Below the pieces are notes generated by a model, which was not told where the DNA came from, did no database searches, and worked only from the letters and a program-made list of their open reading frames with translations. A program made the translations under genes and the position numbers. From Oceanobacillus sojae (GTDB lineage: Bacteria > Bacillota > Bacilli > Bacillales > Amphibacillaceae): a stretch of 64,000 bases of DNA. Below, one piece after another: positions 16,458 through 25,728 of the stretch (position 1 is its first letter; the number at the start of each line of letters is the position of its first letter). The stretch spans positions 1-64,000 of the forward strand of contig NZ_BJYM01000016.1 in assembly GCF_007991515.1 (NCBI RefSeq), written 5' to 3'.

Positions 16458-17831
16458 TCACTTTATAATAATTTTAAACATCGTGCCTTTTCCAACCTCA
16501 CTTTTCATCTCTACCCTGCCGCCATGCGCCTGAATAATATCCCTTGAAATAGCTAATCCAAGACCTGTACCGCGTGATGTTGTATTGGTGCCCCGGTAAT
16601 AACGGTCAAAAATTTGTGCCTGTTCTTCTTTTTTTATTCCTCTTCCATTATCACGGATAATAATGCTGTTTTCTGCTACTTCTACTGTCACTTTTACATC
16701 GTTATCATTATGGATTAAGGCATTTAAAATAAAATTTAATAAAGCTCTTTTCATTAAATGCTGGTCAATCTCCCAGGTTAACTCAGGTGCATTACTGCTA
16801 AAGTCAATTTCATGTGTTTGAAATTGCGGATCATTCAATAAATCAATAATTATTTTTCTGACAAAGCCTTCTATCCGGGTTTCCTGAAGATTAAGTGACA
16901 TATCCTGGTTTCTGAGGCGCATGGTCAGATTAAAATCATCCAGCAGCTCTTTCATATAAAGCGATTGGCGTTCAATAACCCCGGCATATTCCAATCTTTC
17001 CTCTGGAGAAATTTCGTCATTGCGCAGCAGTTCCGCATAACCGCGGATGGATGCGAGCGGTGTTTTAATATCATGAGAAACATTGCTGATCCATTCATTG
17101 CGCATTTGCTCCAGCTTTTGCCGTTCATTTTCATGTGCCTGCAAGGTTTCAGATACATCATTTAAGTTGGCGAATACACGCTTAAAGACTCCGGGCCGTT
17201 TCATCTTTTTTGGCTGAAACTTTCTTTCCTTCAGTTCGCTGATCCGTTCGATTATCCGCGAGACAGGCTTTGTCAGCACAGTACTGAACAGAAATCCGAC
17301 AATAAAGGCGATAATTAAGTCAACGATAACAATTGCGCCTAAGAACTGGGAAGCATACGTGAATACCTGCTGCGGATCCGCCATAATGATTGTCCGTTGC
17401 TGCTTGGAATCTGGAACGCCGACAATATAGCTGTAGCCCTCATATTCTCCAATAAAATATGTGTTCAAATCATTATCCATATATTTGTATTTATGAACTA
17501 ATTCTACAGGTGTATAATGTGTGGCAGCACTTTCTGGTGCGTATTCATCCGAGATAACATTCCCATTTTCATCCAATATCTGCAGCCAGGCTCCAAAGCG
17601 GGTCAGTGCATCCTTTCCTTTTTCTGAGACAACAGGAACACCGTCTTCGATTGACAAATTATAATAGAAGGCGCGGGTAAAGTTTTCCCCTGTGTCATGT
17701 ATAATATCTTCCGGATCTTCATTATGCTGGGAAAGTAATAACGCAATCAGAATAACTGTATTAACAATACTGACGATAAAGACAATACTGAGAATGGAAA
17801 TAAGATAGCGGATGGTCAGTTTCCATTTCAT
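16458..17831 (-). CDS. Sensor histidine kinase with extracellular domain
   Basis: Membrane kinase of 457 residues: TM1 about 10-33, an extracellular domain of roughly 125 residues, TM2 about 165-188, a HAMP-like linker, the dimerisation domain with the phosphoacceptor His in SNVSHDIKTPLASIRGYAELL (about 253), and an ATPase domain with NALIHN, DNGRGI and GTGLGL. Its regulator gene lies 66 bp upstream and the pair faces a BceAB-type transporter. Kinases of true Bce modules are short, with almost no extracellular part, because they sense through the transporter. This one has its own large sensor domain, so direct ligand sensing is likely. The substrate is unknown. Confidence 0.88.
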   Translation of the reverse strand: MKWKLTIRYLISILSIVFIVSIVNTVILIALLLSQHNEDPEDIIHDTGENFTRAFYYNLSIEDGVPVVSEKGKDALTRFGAWLQILDENGNVISDEYAPESAATHYTPVELVHKYKYMDNDLNTYFIGEYEGYSYIVGVPDSKQQRTIIMADPQQVFTYASQFLGAIVIVDLIIAFIVGFLFSTVLTKPVSRIIERISELKERKFQPKKMKRPGVFKRVFANLNDVSETLQAHENERQKLEQMRNEWISNVSHDIKTPLASIRGYAELLRNDEISPEERLEYAGVIERQSLYMKELLDDFNLTMRLRNQDMSLNLQETRIEGFVRKIIIDLLNDPQFQTHEIDFSSNAPELTWEIDQHLMKRALLNFILNALIHNDNDVKVTVEVAENSIIIRDNGRGIKKEEQAQIFDRYYRGTNTTSRGTGLGLAISRDIIQAHGGRVEMKSEVGKGTMFKIIIK

Positions 17832-17897
17832 GATGTATTTGCTCCTTTTTCAAATTCAAAAAATATATAACTCCTTAACTGTGCGGGATATAAAGTT

Positions 17898-18608
17898 TTA
17901 TGGATTAAAACGATATCCCAGTCCTTTTACAGTAACAATATAGGCAGGGGCTGACGGGTTTTCTTCAATTTTTTCCCGCAGTCTGCGGATATGTACCATT
18001 AAAGTGTTATCAGCTCCATAAAATTCTTCGCCCCATACCGTTTCAAATAACGTTTCCTTGCTTAAAATATGCTTTGGATTGCGCATAAAGCAGGCCATTA
18101 ACCCTACCTCTTTAGCTGTCAGCTCTAAGACCTCCCCATCCTTGCTTATTTCCGTTTCATCCCCGTTGATTGTAAAGACACCGATATTTTTATCTGCTTT
18201 TGCTGGTGCATGAGAGCTTGCTGCTTCCATAGTGTAAATGCCCGCCCGGCGCAACTGGGCTTTGACACGGTAAGCCATCTCTTTTGGACTGAATGGTTTG
18301 GTAATATAGTCATCACCGCCGATAGCAAGTCCGAGTATTTTATCTATTTCGTCTGATTTAGCGGACAAAAACAGGATTGGAATACGAGATGTTTCACGGA
18401 TTTTCCGGCATAAATCATACCCCTCCCCATCTGGGAGCATGACATCTAATATTGCCAAATCCGGCTCAAATTTAGTAAATTGCAGCCACCCTTCTTTGAT
18501 TGAGCCAGCTGTGGCAATTTCCGTCATCCCCTCTTTTTGAAGCGCTGTTTTCATTAATTGACATAAATCCTGTTCATCATCAACAATTAATATTTTTGGC
18601 TTTTCCAT
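17898..18608 (-). CDS. OmpR-family response regulator
   Basis: Response regulator of 236 residues. The receiver domain (4-118) carries the acidic pair in VDDEQDL, the phosphoacceptor in LAILDVMLPDGEG and the Lys in TKPFSP. The C-terminal winged helix (about 140-235) has DNTLMVHIRRLREKI and a final VKGLGYRF. A poly-Ala/Ser linker near 128-140 joins the domains. It is the promoter-proximal gene of the kinase pair and is divergent from the ABC transporter genes across about 200 bp, which it presumably regulates. I could not find a classical BceR-type palindrome in that gap. Confidence 0.9.
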   Translation of the reverse strand: MEKPKILIVDDEQDLCQLMKTALQKEGMTEIATAGSIKEGWLQFTKFEPDLAILDVMLPDGEGYDLCRKIRETSRIPILFLSAKSDEIDKILGLAIGGDDYITKPFSPKEMAYRVKAQLRRAGIYTMEAASSHAPAKADKNIGVFTINGDETEISKDGEVLELTAKEVGLMACFMRNPKHILSKETLFETVWGEEFYGADNTLMVHIRRLREKIEENPSAPAYIVTVKGLGYRFNP

Positions 18609-18816
18609 GTAAAGTCCACACCTTTCTTGTTTTATGTATAGTGAATTCGTTTTTATTATTGGCTAAAAAGTTGAATTATTACTATCTTAACAGGAAATCA
18701 TCAACTATGAGTGTGATTTAAACATTTTGTAAGGTTGTATTGATGGCTGTTTAAGGATGGGGGGCTATAGTAAAGGTATAGAAAGTTTACAGCATATATA
18801 AAGAGGTGCATAAATA

Positions 18817-19584
18817 ATGGAGCATTTATTAAAAGTAAATGATGTAGAAAAAATATATGGAAAAGGCGCTAATTCATTTCAAGCGCTAAAAGATATTTCC
18901 TTTACCATTGATCATGGAGAATTTGTTGGTGTTATGGGGCCTTCTGGCGCAGGGAAATCGACGCTTCTCAATGTATTAGCAACCATCGATACTCCGACAA
19001 AAGGTGATATTTATGTGGAGGAAGACAATATTGCCAAGATGAAAGAGGATAAGTTAGCAGACTTCCGTCGAGATCATTTGGGATTTATTTTCCAGGATTA
19101 TAATTTATTAGATTCTTTAACAGTGCGGGAAAATATCCTGCTGCCATTAGCAATTGCTAAACAGCCGGCGAAGGAAATTGAAGAAAAGGTAAACACTATT
19201 TCCAGGACCTTTGGTATAGAGGATTTATTGGATAAGTATCCTTATCAAATTTCTGGCGGTCAAAAGCAGCGTACGGCTTCCTGCCGAGCACTGGTATCGA
19301 ACCCAAAGATCATTTTTGCAGATGAGCCGACAGGTGCCCTTGATTCCAAATCAGCTACAGATTTATTAGAAAGCTTAAGCGGTCTGAATAAAGAGCATGA
19401 AACAACAATTATGATGGTAACTCATGATGCTTATGCAGCGAGCTTTTGCAGGCGTATCCTGTTTATAAAAGATGGAGGTCTTTCGCAGGAGCTTATCCGC
19501 GGAACGTGCACAAGGAAGGAATTCTTCCAGATGATATTAGATGAATTGGCAGAAGTAGGCGGTGACGGGAATGACCTTGTTTGA
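18817..19584 (+). CDS. BceA-like ABC transporter ATPase
   Basis: ATPase of the MacB/BceA group, 255 residues, with Walker A GPSGAGKST at about 42-50, signature YQISGGQKQRTA, Walker B IIFADEPTGALD and H-loop VTHD. The insertion and C-terminal extension (KEFFQMILDELAEVGG) are those of peptide-antibiotic transporters BceA, PsdA and YxdL. The start follows AAAGAGGTG. The 3' end overlaps the permease gene. Such transporters protect cells by removing peptide antibiotics from lipid II cycle targets; which peptide is involved here cannot be read from sequence. Confidence 0.9.
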   Translation: MEHLLKVNDVEKIYGKGANSFQALKDISFTIDHGEFVGVMGPSGAGKSTLLNVLATIDTPTKGDIYVEEDNIAKMKEDKLADFRRDHLGFIFQDYNLLDSLTVRENILLPLAIAKQPAKEIEEKVNTISRTFGIEDLLDKYPYQISGGQKQRTASCRALVSNPKIIFADEPTGALDSKSATDLLESLSGLNKEHETTIMMVTHDAYAASFCRRILFIKDGGLSQELIRGTCTRKEFFQMILDELAEVGGDGNDLV

Positions 19585-21430
19585 GTTAGCATTAAAAAAT
19601 ATTCGCAGAAATATGAAGAGCTATGGATTATATATCGGCTCCACGATTTTCTCAATTATTATTTATTTTACCTTTGCGATGTTAAAGCATAGTGATGATA
19701 TCAGCGGATTAGCAGAGACATCGAAACAAATGCAGGCGGTAATGAGCGCCTCAGCCTTTGTACTGATGATTTTTGTTGCAATTTTTATTCTGTACTCTAA
19801 TTCCTTTTTTATGAAAAAAAGGAAGAAAGAAGTTGCTCTCTATTCTTTACTTGGTGTACGCAAACGGTCTATCGGTTTTTTACTATTCTTTGAGAATATC
19901 GTAATCGGACTGGTTGCTTTAGTTGTGGGTGTGGGTTTAGGCTTCTTGTTGTCTCAAGCTTTATTATCCCTTTTATTAAAGTTAATGGGATTATCTCTTT
20001 CTGTCGGTTTTGCATTTTCGATGCAGGCAGTTATTGAGACAGTGATTGTTTTCTTCCTTATTTTCTTAGTTACTTCTCTGCTTGGCTATCGAGTTATTTA
20101 TAAGTTTAAACTGATTGATTTATTCCATGCTGAGAAACAAGGAGAAGCGCAGCCGAAAGCACGCGTCGTCTCAGCAATAATTGGAGTAATTGCTTTAGCT
20201 GCTGCTTACTGGCTGGCTCTGCAGGACTTAATGACTTCTTCTGTCTGGCGGATATTTGGCTTGGCGATGCCGCTTGTAATTATTGGCTTGACAGTTTTAG
20301 GATCATATCTATTATTTAGCAGTGTTCTTGTTTATGTTTTAAATCTATTGAAGAAAAGAAAAAGTTGGGCTTGGAAAGGGCTTAATCTAATGACATCTTC
20401 CCAGCTTCTTTATCGGATTCGCGGGAACGCAAAAACATTAACGATTATCGCAACATTAAGTGCAACAACTATTACAGCAGGCGGAGCGATATTCGGTACG
20501 TATTATAATACAGAAAAAAGTGTGGAAGAAAATATACCTTTCTCCTTTATGTGGGAAGGGGAGGAACAAGATATAGATACGGAAATAGTTGAAGATGCTG
20601 TCAGCTTTGAAGCAAAGGATATTGTTGTACCAGGAGAAACTTATGATCAGTCCTATTATGTCATTGATGAAGAAACATTTATGAAATTGACAGAAGCGCT
20701 TGGCTGGGATGTTGGAAACGTCGATTTGGAACAAGATGAGGCAGTGATGATTGACCCTTATTTTGATGAACGGTGGAAGGATAAAGTCGACACAGTTGAA
20801 ATAGATGATGACGAAAAAACAGTGGACCAGTTTTATGAAAAACCATTGTTTAATGCTCCTACCTTACCGGGAACAGTCTTAGTTGTTGATGATGCGTCTT
20901 TTCAAGAATTGGATGGAGAAAATGCCATTTATCAGGCAGTACAGACTGCCAACTATAAGGATCATTTAGAACTTTCTAAAGAGCTGGAAGCTAAAACAGA
21001 AAGATTCTCCAGTGCAGTGCAAAGCTATCAGGATTCCATTGAGGCTTCCGGTGCGATGTTATTTGTCGGCAGCTTTTTAGGATTAGTATTTTTAGTGGCT
21101 ACTGGCAGTATTATCTTCTTTAAAATGATGACAGAAGCAGAAGAAGATAAGGATAAGTATGCTGTTTTATATAAAATTGGTGTTTCTAAAAAGGAAATGA
21201 AAAAAACAATCCGTTATCAGGTCGGTCTCATTTTTCTGGCACCGCTAATGTTGGGATTAACACATGGTACAGTTGCCTTGATGGCATTTTCTAATCTATT
21301 GCAAATGAACCTGTGGGAGCCGGTTATTATTTGGATGGCGGCTTATACAATGATTTATATTTTATACTACGTGATCACAGTCAGGGGATTTAATAAAACA
21401 ATCACTCAGACTGTCACACAGGAGGGGTAA
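19571..21430 (+). CDS. BceB-like ABC transporter permease
   Basis: Large FtsX-type permease, about 619 residues, with ten membrane segments. A large extracellular domain lies between segments 7 and 8 (roughly residues 310-510), rich in acidic residues, the diagnostic architecture of BceB/YxdM proteins and the likely peptide- or target-contact region. I prefer ATG 19571 (MTLFELALKNIRRN) over GTG 19562, because family members begin this way. It overlaps the end of its ATPase gene. It probably forms a resistance pump together with the ATPase, with the YxeA-like product as accessory. Confidence 0.88.
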   Translation: MTLFELALKNIRRNMKSYGLYIGSTIFSIIIYFTFAMLKHSDDISGLAETSKQMQAVMSASAFVLMIFVAIFILYSNSFFMKKRKKEVALYSLLGVRKRSIGFLLFFENIVIGLVALVVGVGLGFLLSQALLSLLLKLMGLSLSVGFAFSMQAVIETVIVFFLIFLVTSLLGYRVIYKFKLIDLFHAEKQGEAQPKARVVSAIIGVIALAAAYWLALQDLMTSSVWRIFGLAMPLVIIGLTVLGSYLLFSSVLVYVLNLLKKRKSWAWKGLNLMTSSQLLYRIRGNAKTLTIIATLSATTITAGGAIFGTYYNTEKSVEENIPFSFMWEGEEQDIDTEIVEDAVSFEAKDIVVPGETYDQSYYVIDEETFMKLTEALGWDVGNVDLEQDEAVMIDPYFDERWKDKVDTVEIDDDEKTVDQFYEKPLFNAPTLPGTVLVVDDASFQELDGENAIYQAVQTANYKDHLELSKELEAKTERFSSAVQSYQDSIEASGAMLFVGSFLGLVFLVATGSIIFFKMMTEAEEDKDKYAVLYKIGVSKKEMKKTIRYQVGLIFLAPLMLGLTHGTVALMAFSNLLQMNLWEPVIIWMAAYTMIYILYYVITVRGFNKTITQTVTQEG

Positions 21431-21431
21431 A

Positions 21432-21788
21432 ATGAAGAAAATAGTAGCTTTGGTGGTTGGTGTAGTAGTCTTATTTGTGGCTGCTGTAGTTGTTTTGATG
21501 ACAGTAGACTTTAACAGAGCAGGAAAAGACAATGTTTATGTGCAGGTTGGTGAACCAATAAGCGCAGAAGAAGATAAGCTGGATACAGGGGAGATAATGA
21601 ACACTTATTGGTATGAGCAGCCTGCTTATACAGAAAATGGAGAAGAAATTCAAGTTAGATTCTCTGCACAAAAAGAATTGCGTCAAGGAGCATATCTCAT
21701 GCTCTATGTGAATAAGGATGATGAGGTTTCTTCGTATGATGAAGTGAAAGAAGAGGAATTGCCGGCTGCTGTGAAAGAAGCGTTGTAG
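21432..21788 (+). CDS. yxeA: YxeA-like DUF1093 secreted or membrane-anchored protein
   Basis: A 118-residue protein with an N-terminal hydrophobic segment (about 5-25) and an extracytoplasmic beta-rich DUF1093 domain (YVQVGEP, MNTYWYEQPAYTENG). An AGGAGGGG site precedes the start and the gene begins two bases after the permease stop. The B. subtilis yxdJKLM-yxeA locus has the same permease-YxeA order, which supports a shared role in the response to antimicrobial peptides. The biochemical function of the family is not known. Confidence 0.85.
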   Translation: MKKIVALVVGVVVLFVAAVVVLMTVDFNRAGKDNVYVQVGEPISAEEDKLDTGEIMNTYWYEQPAYTENGEEIQVRFSAQKELRQGAYLMLYVNKDDEVSSYDEVKEEELPAAVKEAL

Positions 21789-21801
21789 TTCGGCAGAGAG
21801 G

Positions 21802-21847
21802 AGTCTTATAAGGTATAAAGTATTTTTATACCTTATAAGACTTTTTA
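21802..21847 (+). terminator. Intrinsic terminator of the Bce-like operon
   Basis: An 18-bp stem (AGTCTTATAAGGTATAAA and complement) is followed by TTTTTAT. Confidence 0.9.
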
Positions 21848-21940
21848 TATTTTCCGGTATACCCGTTCTTTACTTCACTAAAGAAAGCCTTTATGCTTAA
21901 GAATAGATAAAGAAAGCGGGTTTAAAGGAGAAGATTTTAT

Positions 21941-22924
21941 ATGAAACCTAAAATCCAGGATGTTGCGAAGGTAGCTGGAGTTTCCCCAACAACGGTTTCC
22001 CGTGTATTAAATGACAGAGGATATATCAGCAGTAAAACGAAAGAAAAAGTGTTTGAAGCAATGAAGGAAATCAATTATGTACCCAATGACCTTGCGCGTT
22101 CCTTGTATAACAAGCGCAGTTATTTAATCGGTGTGATTGTTCCTTCCACCAGCAATCCCTTTTTTGGAGAATTAGTTGCTTATATTGAAAATATTTGTGA
22201 TGAAAGAGGCTATAAAGTTCTGCTCTGTAATAGTCTTCATGAAGCAGATAAAGAGAAGAAATATTGGGAAATGCTGCGTCGCAATCAGGTGGATGGTGTA
22301 ATTGTGGTTACTTATAATCGCGGATTGATAGATAAGAAACAGCAATTTCCTGCAGTTGCAATTGACCATTATTTAGCAGAGAATATTCATGTTGTCAGCT
22401 CAGACAACTTTCAAGGGGGAGAAATGGCGAGCAGAGAGCTGATAAAAGCAGGATGCAAAAAAATTATTCATATTAATGGAGATGCCAGCTTGGAAACACC
22501 GGCAAATAATAGACAATACGCATATGAAAAAGTGATGCAGGAGGCTGGAAGAACTGCGGAAACCTATCATATTCCTGATGTTGCCTTTTTAGAGAGTAAT
22601 ATTGATATCATCAAACAGCTTTTCAAGGAGCGTCCAGATGTAGATGGTATTTTTGCTAGTGATGATTTGCTGGCTGTCCGTACAATGCAGTATGCTGAAA
22701 GTCTGGGTTATCGTGTACCGCAGGATTTAAAAATTATCGGTTATGATGGGACATGTCTAATCCGTTCCATTTATCCTAAGTTAACGACGATTATTCAGCC
22801 TACATATCAAATCGCGGAAAATGCTGTAGAGACATTGATTCAGGAGATTGATGGAAAAACGCATGATACGAAAGAAAAAACATTCCCGGTTTCCCTTTGG
22901 AAAGGAGAAACAACAGGGGAATAA
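21941..22924 (+). CDS. LacI-family repressor of the sucrose module
   Basis: LacI/GalR regulator, 327 residues. The N-terminal helix-turn-helix and hinge (1-60: IQDVAKVAGVSPTTVSRVLNDRGYIS, then PNDLARSL) are followed by a periplasmic-binding-protein-like effector domain (IGVIVPSTSNPFFGEL, IFASDDLLAVRTMQYAESLG). It precedes fructokinase, GH32 and a LacY-type permease, so it is most likely the sucrose/fructan repressor acting at the perfect palindrome at 24124. AAAGGAG lies upstream of the start. Confidence 0.88.
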   Translation: MKPKIQDVAKVAGVSPTTVSRVLNDRGYISSKTKEKVFEAMKEINYVPNDLARSLYNKRSYLIGVIVPSTSNPFFGELVAYIENICDERGYKVLLCNSLHEADKEKKYWEMLRRNQVDGVIVVTYNRGLIDKKQQFPAVAIDHYLAENIHVVSSDNFQGGEMASRELIKAGCKKIIHINGDASLETPANNRQYAYEKVMQEAGRTAETYHIPDVAFLESNIDIIKQLFKERPDVDGIFASDDLLAVRTMQYAESLGYRVPQDLKIIGYDGTCLIRSIYPKLTTIIQPTYQIAENAVETLIQEIDGKTHDTKEKTFPVSLWKGETTGE

Positions 22925-23035
22925 AAGTAAAAGAATATTTCTCAATCTACTTTTAGAAAAAATAAAAAAGCAACGCAGTAAGAAAAATCTGCTATAATAA
23001 TCAAACATATAACAGAGATAGGAGTGTTATCCAAG

Positions 23036-23887
23036 ATGATAGGAGCAATTGAAGCAGGTGGAACAAAGTTTGTATGTGCAGTAGGGAATCCGGACGGCAC
23101 TATATTAGATCGAACTGCTTTTCCAACAACAACACCGGAAGAGACATTAGCAAAAGTGGAGGAATTCTTTTCGAAGCATAAAATTGAAAAATTAGGAGTA
23201 GGAGCTTTCGGGCCAATCAATTTGCGTGCAGGCAGTGATAATTATGGTGCGATTGAAAATACGCCTAAAATTCCTTGGCGTTACTATCCGCTTATGGAAG
23301 AGCTTGAAAAACGCTTTAATGTCCCTGTAGCAATCAATACAGATGTTGTTGTTGCTAGTATGGGAGAATATGAATATGGTATTGGAAAAGATGTCTCGAG
23401 CTGTCTTTACATAACAGTAGGTACAGGTATCGGAGCAGGTCTTGTTCAAGATGGGAAACCATTCCAGGGGAAAAACCATTCAGAAATGGGACATGTTTTA
23501 TTAAAAAAACATCCAGAAGATACATTTGAAGGAGCATGCCCAAGTCATGGCACGTGTTTAGAGGGGCTGGCTGCAGGACCGGCAATTGAAGCCCGTTATG
23601 GCCGAAAAGGAGCAGACTTGGCTGATCAGGATCATGTCTGGGAAATAGAAGCGTATTATCTTGCGCAGGCAATAATGGACTATTTTGTTATACTTTCACC
23701 AGAAAAAATCATTCTCGGCGGAGGAGTGATGAAACAGGAAAAGCTCTACCCAATGATTCGTGAAAAATTTATGGAATTATTGAATGGCTACATTGAAGTG
23801 GAAAATGTAGATGAGTTAATTGTTGCTCCAGGATTGAATGATGAACAGGGTGTCAAGGGCTGTATTGCTCTGGCAGTAAAACAATAA
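23036..23887 (+). CDS. ROK-family fructokinase
   Basis: Sugar kinase of the ROK family, 283 residues, phosphorylating fructose released by the downstream GH32 enzyme. It shows the N-terminal ATP-binding AIEAGGTKFVCAVG (4-17), ITVGTGIGAGLV, and the zinc-binding block GHVLLKK...CPSHGTCLEG with His and Cys ligands, in the pattern of bacterial fructokinases (ScrK, GmuE). I start at ATG 23036; the GTG at 23024 sits inside the Shine-Dalgarno sequence GGAG. A TATAAT at 22994-22999 may give it its own promoter, and a terminator follows. Confidence 0.88.
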   Translation: MIGAIEAGGTKFVCAVGNPDGTILDRTAFPTTTPEETLAKVEEFFSKHKIEKLGVGAFGPINLRAGSDNYGAIENTPKIPWRYYPLMEELEKRFNVPVAINTDVVVASMGEYEYGIGKDVSSCLYITVGTGIGAGLVQDGKPFQGKNHSEMGHVLLKKHPEDTFEGACPSHGTCLEGLAAGPAIEARYGRKGADLADQDHVWEIEAYYLAQAIMDYFVILSPEKIILGGGVMKQEKLYPMIREKFMELLNGYIEVENVDELIVAPGLNDEQGVKGCIALAVKQ

Positions 23888-23897
23888 TTTTAGTGGA

Positions 23898-23939
23898 GAT
23901 GAATCAAAGGCTGAGAGTATTGCCGGATTCATCTTTTTT
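23898..23939 (+). terminator. Intrinsic terminator after fructokinase
   Basis: GATGAATC pairs with GATTCATC, then TTTTTT. Confidence 0.88.
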
Positions 23940-24123
23940 AATTCTCAGGAGATTATTAAACTATTTATAAAAAAGCTGTACCCACATTTGAATGATAGAT
24001 TCTTATTTTGAAAGAGGACTAGAGGGGGGAATAGAAAAGCTGTCAAAAAAAGCAATCAAAAAGTGAGCAGCTTCTTCACAGAAGTTTCACTTTTCTATTA
24101 CTTAAAAATAATTTATGAATATT

Positions 24124-24143
24124 TATGTCAACCGGTTGACATA
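24124..24143. promoter_or_regulatory. Perfect 20-bp LacI-type operator
   Basis: TATGTCAACCGGTTGACATA is a perfect palindrome with the central CG of LacI-family operators. It contains TTGACA (24136-24141), a perfect -35; a weak -10 (GATGAT) lies 17 bp further. It is about 100 bp upstream of the GH32 gene. A repressor bound here would block the promoter. Confidence 0.85.
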
Positions 24144-24180
24144 TTTATTGAAATATAAGATGATAGTACATAGAAATTAC

Positions 24181-24194
24181 TGATACCGTTTTCA
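24181..24194 (+). promoter_or_regulatory. Probable CcpA cre site in the sucrose operon leader
   Basis: TGATACCGTTTTCA matches 13 of 14 positions of the cre consensus and lies between the promoter and the GH32 start. It would give glucose repression of the operon. The rest of the 23940-24239 interval holds another hairpin with AAAAGTGA/TCACTTTT arms at about 24058-24095. Confidence 0.6.
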
Positions 24195-24239
24195 ATGGTT
24201 TTCATAAATATAAGATAATTTTAAGAGAGGGAGATTTTA

Positions 24240-25664
24240 ATGTCATATCAAGAAAAACATCGTCCACAGCTTCATTTCACACCAAAGGAAAACTGGATTA
24301 ATGACCCGAACGGCCTTGTTTACTATGAGGGAGAGTATCATTTATTTTATCAGCGCAACCCGAATGCTAATGATCATGCAGATATGCACTGGGGACACGC
24401 AACAAGCACAGACCTGTACCATTGGGAAGAACATGGGATTGCTTTAGCTCCAGATGAATTAGGAACGATATTCTCCGGATCAGCAGTCGTAGATAAAAAT
24501 AATACAAGTGGCTTGTTTGAAAACGGTTCCGGAGGATTGGTCGCAATATTTACACATGATGGCGAGAGTCAGCAGCAAAGTATCGCCTACAGTAAAGATA
24601 AAGGAAGAACTTGGACAAAGTATGAAGGGAACCCAGTTATTCCAAATACAAAAATAAAGGATTTTCGTGATCCAAAGGTTTCCTGGCATGAAGACAGTGA
24701 GCAATGGGTAATGGTATTAGCGTGTGGAGACCATATTCAGTTTTATGGTTCACCTAATTTAATTAATTGGACATATCTATCGTCATTTGGAAAAGAATAT
24801 CCTTCCCATATCGGTGTTTGGGAATGTCCAGACCTGCTTTATTTACCGGTAGAGAACAGCTCTAAAAAGGAATGGGTTCTTATTGTAAGCATTAATGATG
24901 ATGGGCCTAATGGAGGTTCGGCAGTTTATTACTTTACGGGAAGCTTTGATGGAAAAGAATTTCATCCGAATGAAAAATCGGAGGATGCCTTAAAATGGGC
25001 AGACACAGGAAAAGACTTTTACGCGGCAGTCAGCTGGGATAATACAGAAGACACGTACTGGATTGGCTGGATGAATAATTGGCAGTACGCAGGGGTTGTT
25101 CCTGTATCTCCTTGGCGCAGTGCAATGAGTCTGGTGCGGAAGATGTCTTTAAATGAAGTAGGTGGAGATCTTTTCTTAAAGCAAGAACCGATTATCACAG
25201 ATAACAATAAAGAAGTAATATCTTATCAGAATATAGACATTCAGACGGATACGACAAAAAGCTATGGAATTAGTGATACTGGACAAGTAAATCTACAGAT
25301 TTCTAAAACGTCAGCCAGCACGAAATGGGGCATGAAATTTGTTACAGATCAAAATGAAGTATTCTGTTTAGAACTCAATAAAGCGGAAGACACCTATACG
25401 CTCTACCGTACTGAAGGATTAACCGACTTTTCAGAGGATTTTCCGGAAGAAATAAAAGGCAGCTTACACGGCTTGGATGTTCAGGAGCTGCAAGCGATTA
25501 TTGACAGATCATCCGTAGAGATATTTTTAAATAAAGGATTGAGCGTATCTACAAATTTGATTTATCCAAAAGGAACAGTAGTGCAACTGGAAATATTCAC
25601 TGTAAATGAAGCATTGCAGATAGAAAATATAACATGTACAAACCTGAATTCTATTTGGAAATAA
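24240..25664 (+). CDS. GH32 beta-fructosidase (sucrose/fructan hydrolase)
   Basis: Cytoplasmic glycoside hydrolase family 32 enzyme, 474 residues, without signal peptide. The nucleophile is D22 in WINDPNG, the transition-state stabiliser D144 in FRDPKV and the acid/base E195 in WECPDLL. A five-bladed catalytic domain (1-320) precedes a C-terminal beta-sandwich (about 345-474). Since the neighbouring transporter is a proton symporter and not a PTS, the substrate should be free sucrose or short fructo-oligosaccharide rather than sucrose 6-phosphate. A CTGGG...CCCAG hairpin without T run lies between it and the permease gene. Confidence 0.9.
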   Translation: MSYQEKHRPQLHFTPKENWINDPNGLVYYEGEYHLFYQRNPNANDHADMHWGHATSTDLYHWEEHGIALAPDELGTIFSGSAVVDKNNTSGLFENGSGGLVAIFTHDGESQQQSIAYSKDKGRTWTKYEGNPVIPNTKIKDFRDPKVSWHEDSEQWVMVLACGDHIQFYGSPNLINWTYLSSFGKEYPSHIGVWECPDLLYLPVENSSKKEWVLIVSINDDGPNGGSAVYYFTGSFDGKEFHPNEKSEDALKWADTGKDFYAAVSWDNTEDTYWIGWMNNWQYAGVVPVSPWRSAMSLVRKMSLNEVGGDLFLKQEPIITDNNKEVISYQNIDIQTDTTKSYGISDTGQVNLQISKTSASTKWGMKFVTDQNEVFCLELNKAEDTYTLYRTEGLTDFSEDFPEEIKGSLHGLDVQELQAIIDRSSVEIFLNKGLSVSTNLIYPKGTVVQLEIFTVNEALQIENITCTNLNSIWK

Positions 25665-25728
25665 TATCGGCTGGGTAGTGGAGTAAAACTGCTCCTCCCC
25701 CAGTATATAAAGAAAGGATCTTATAGAA

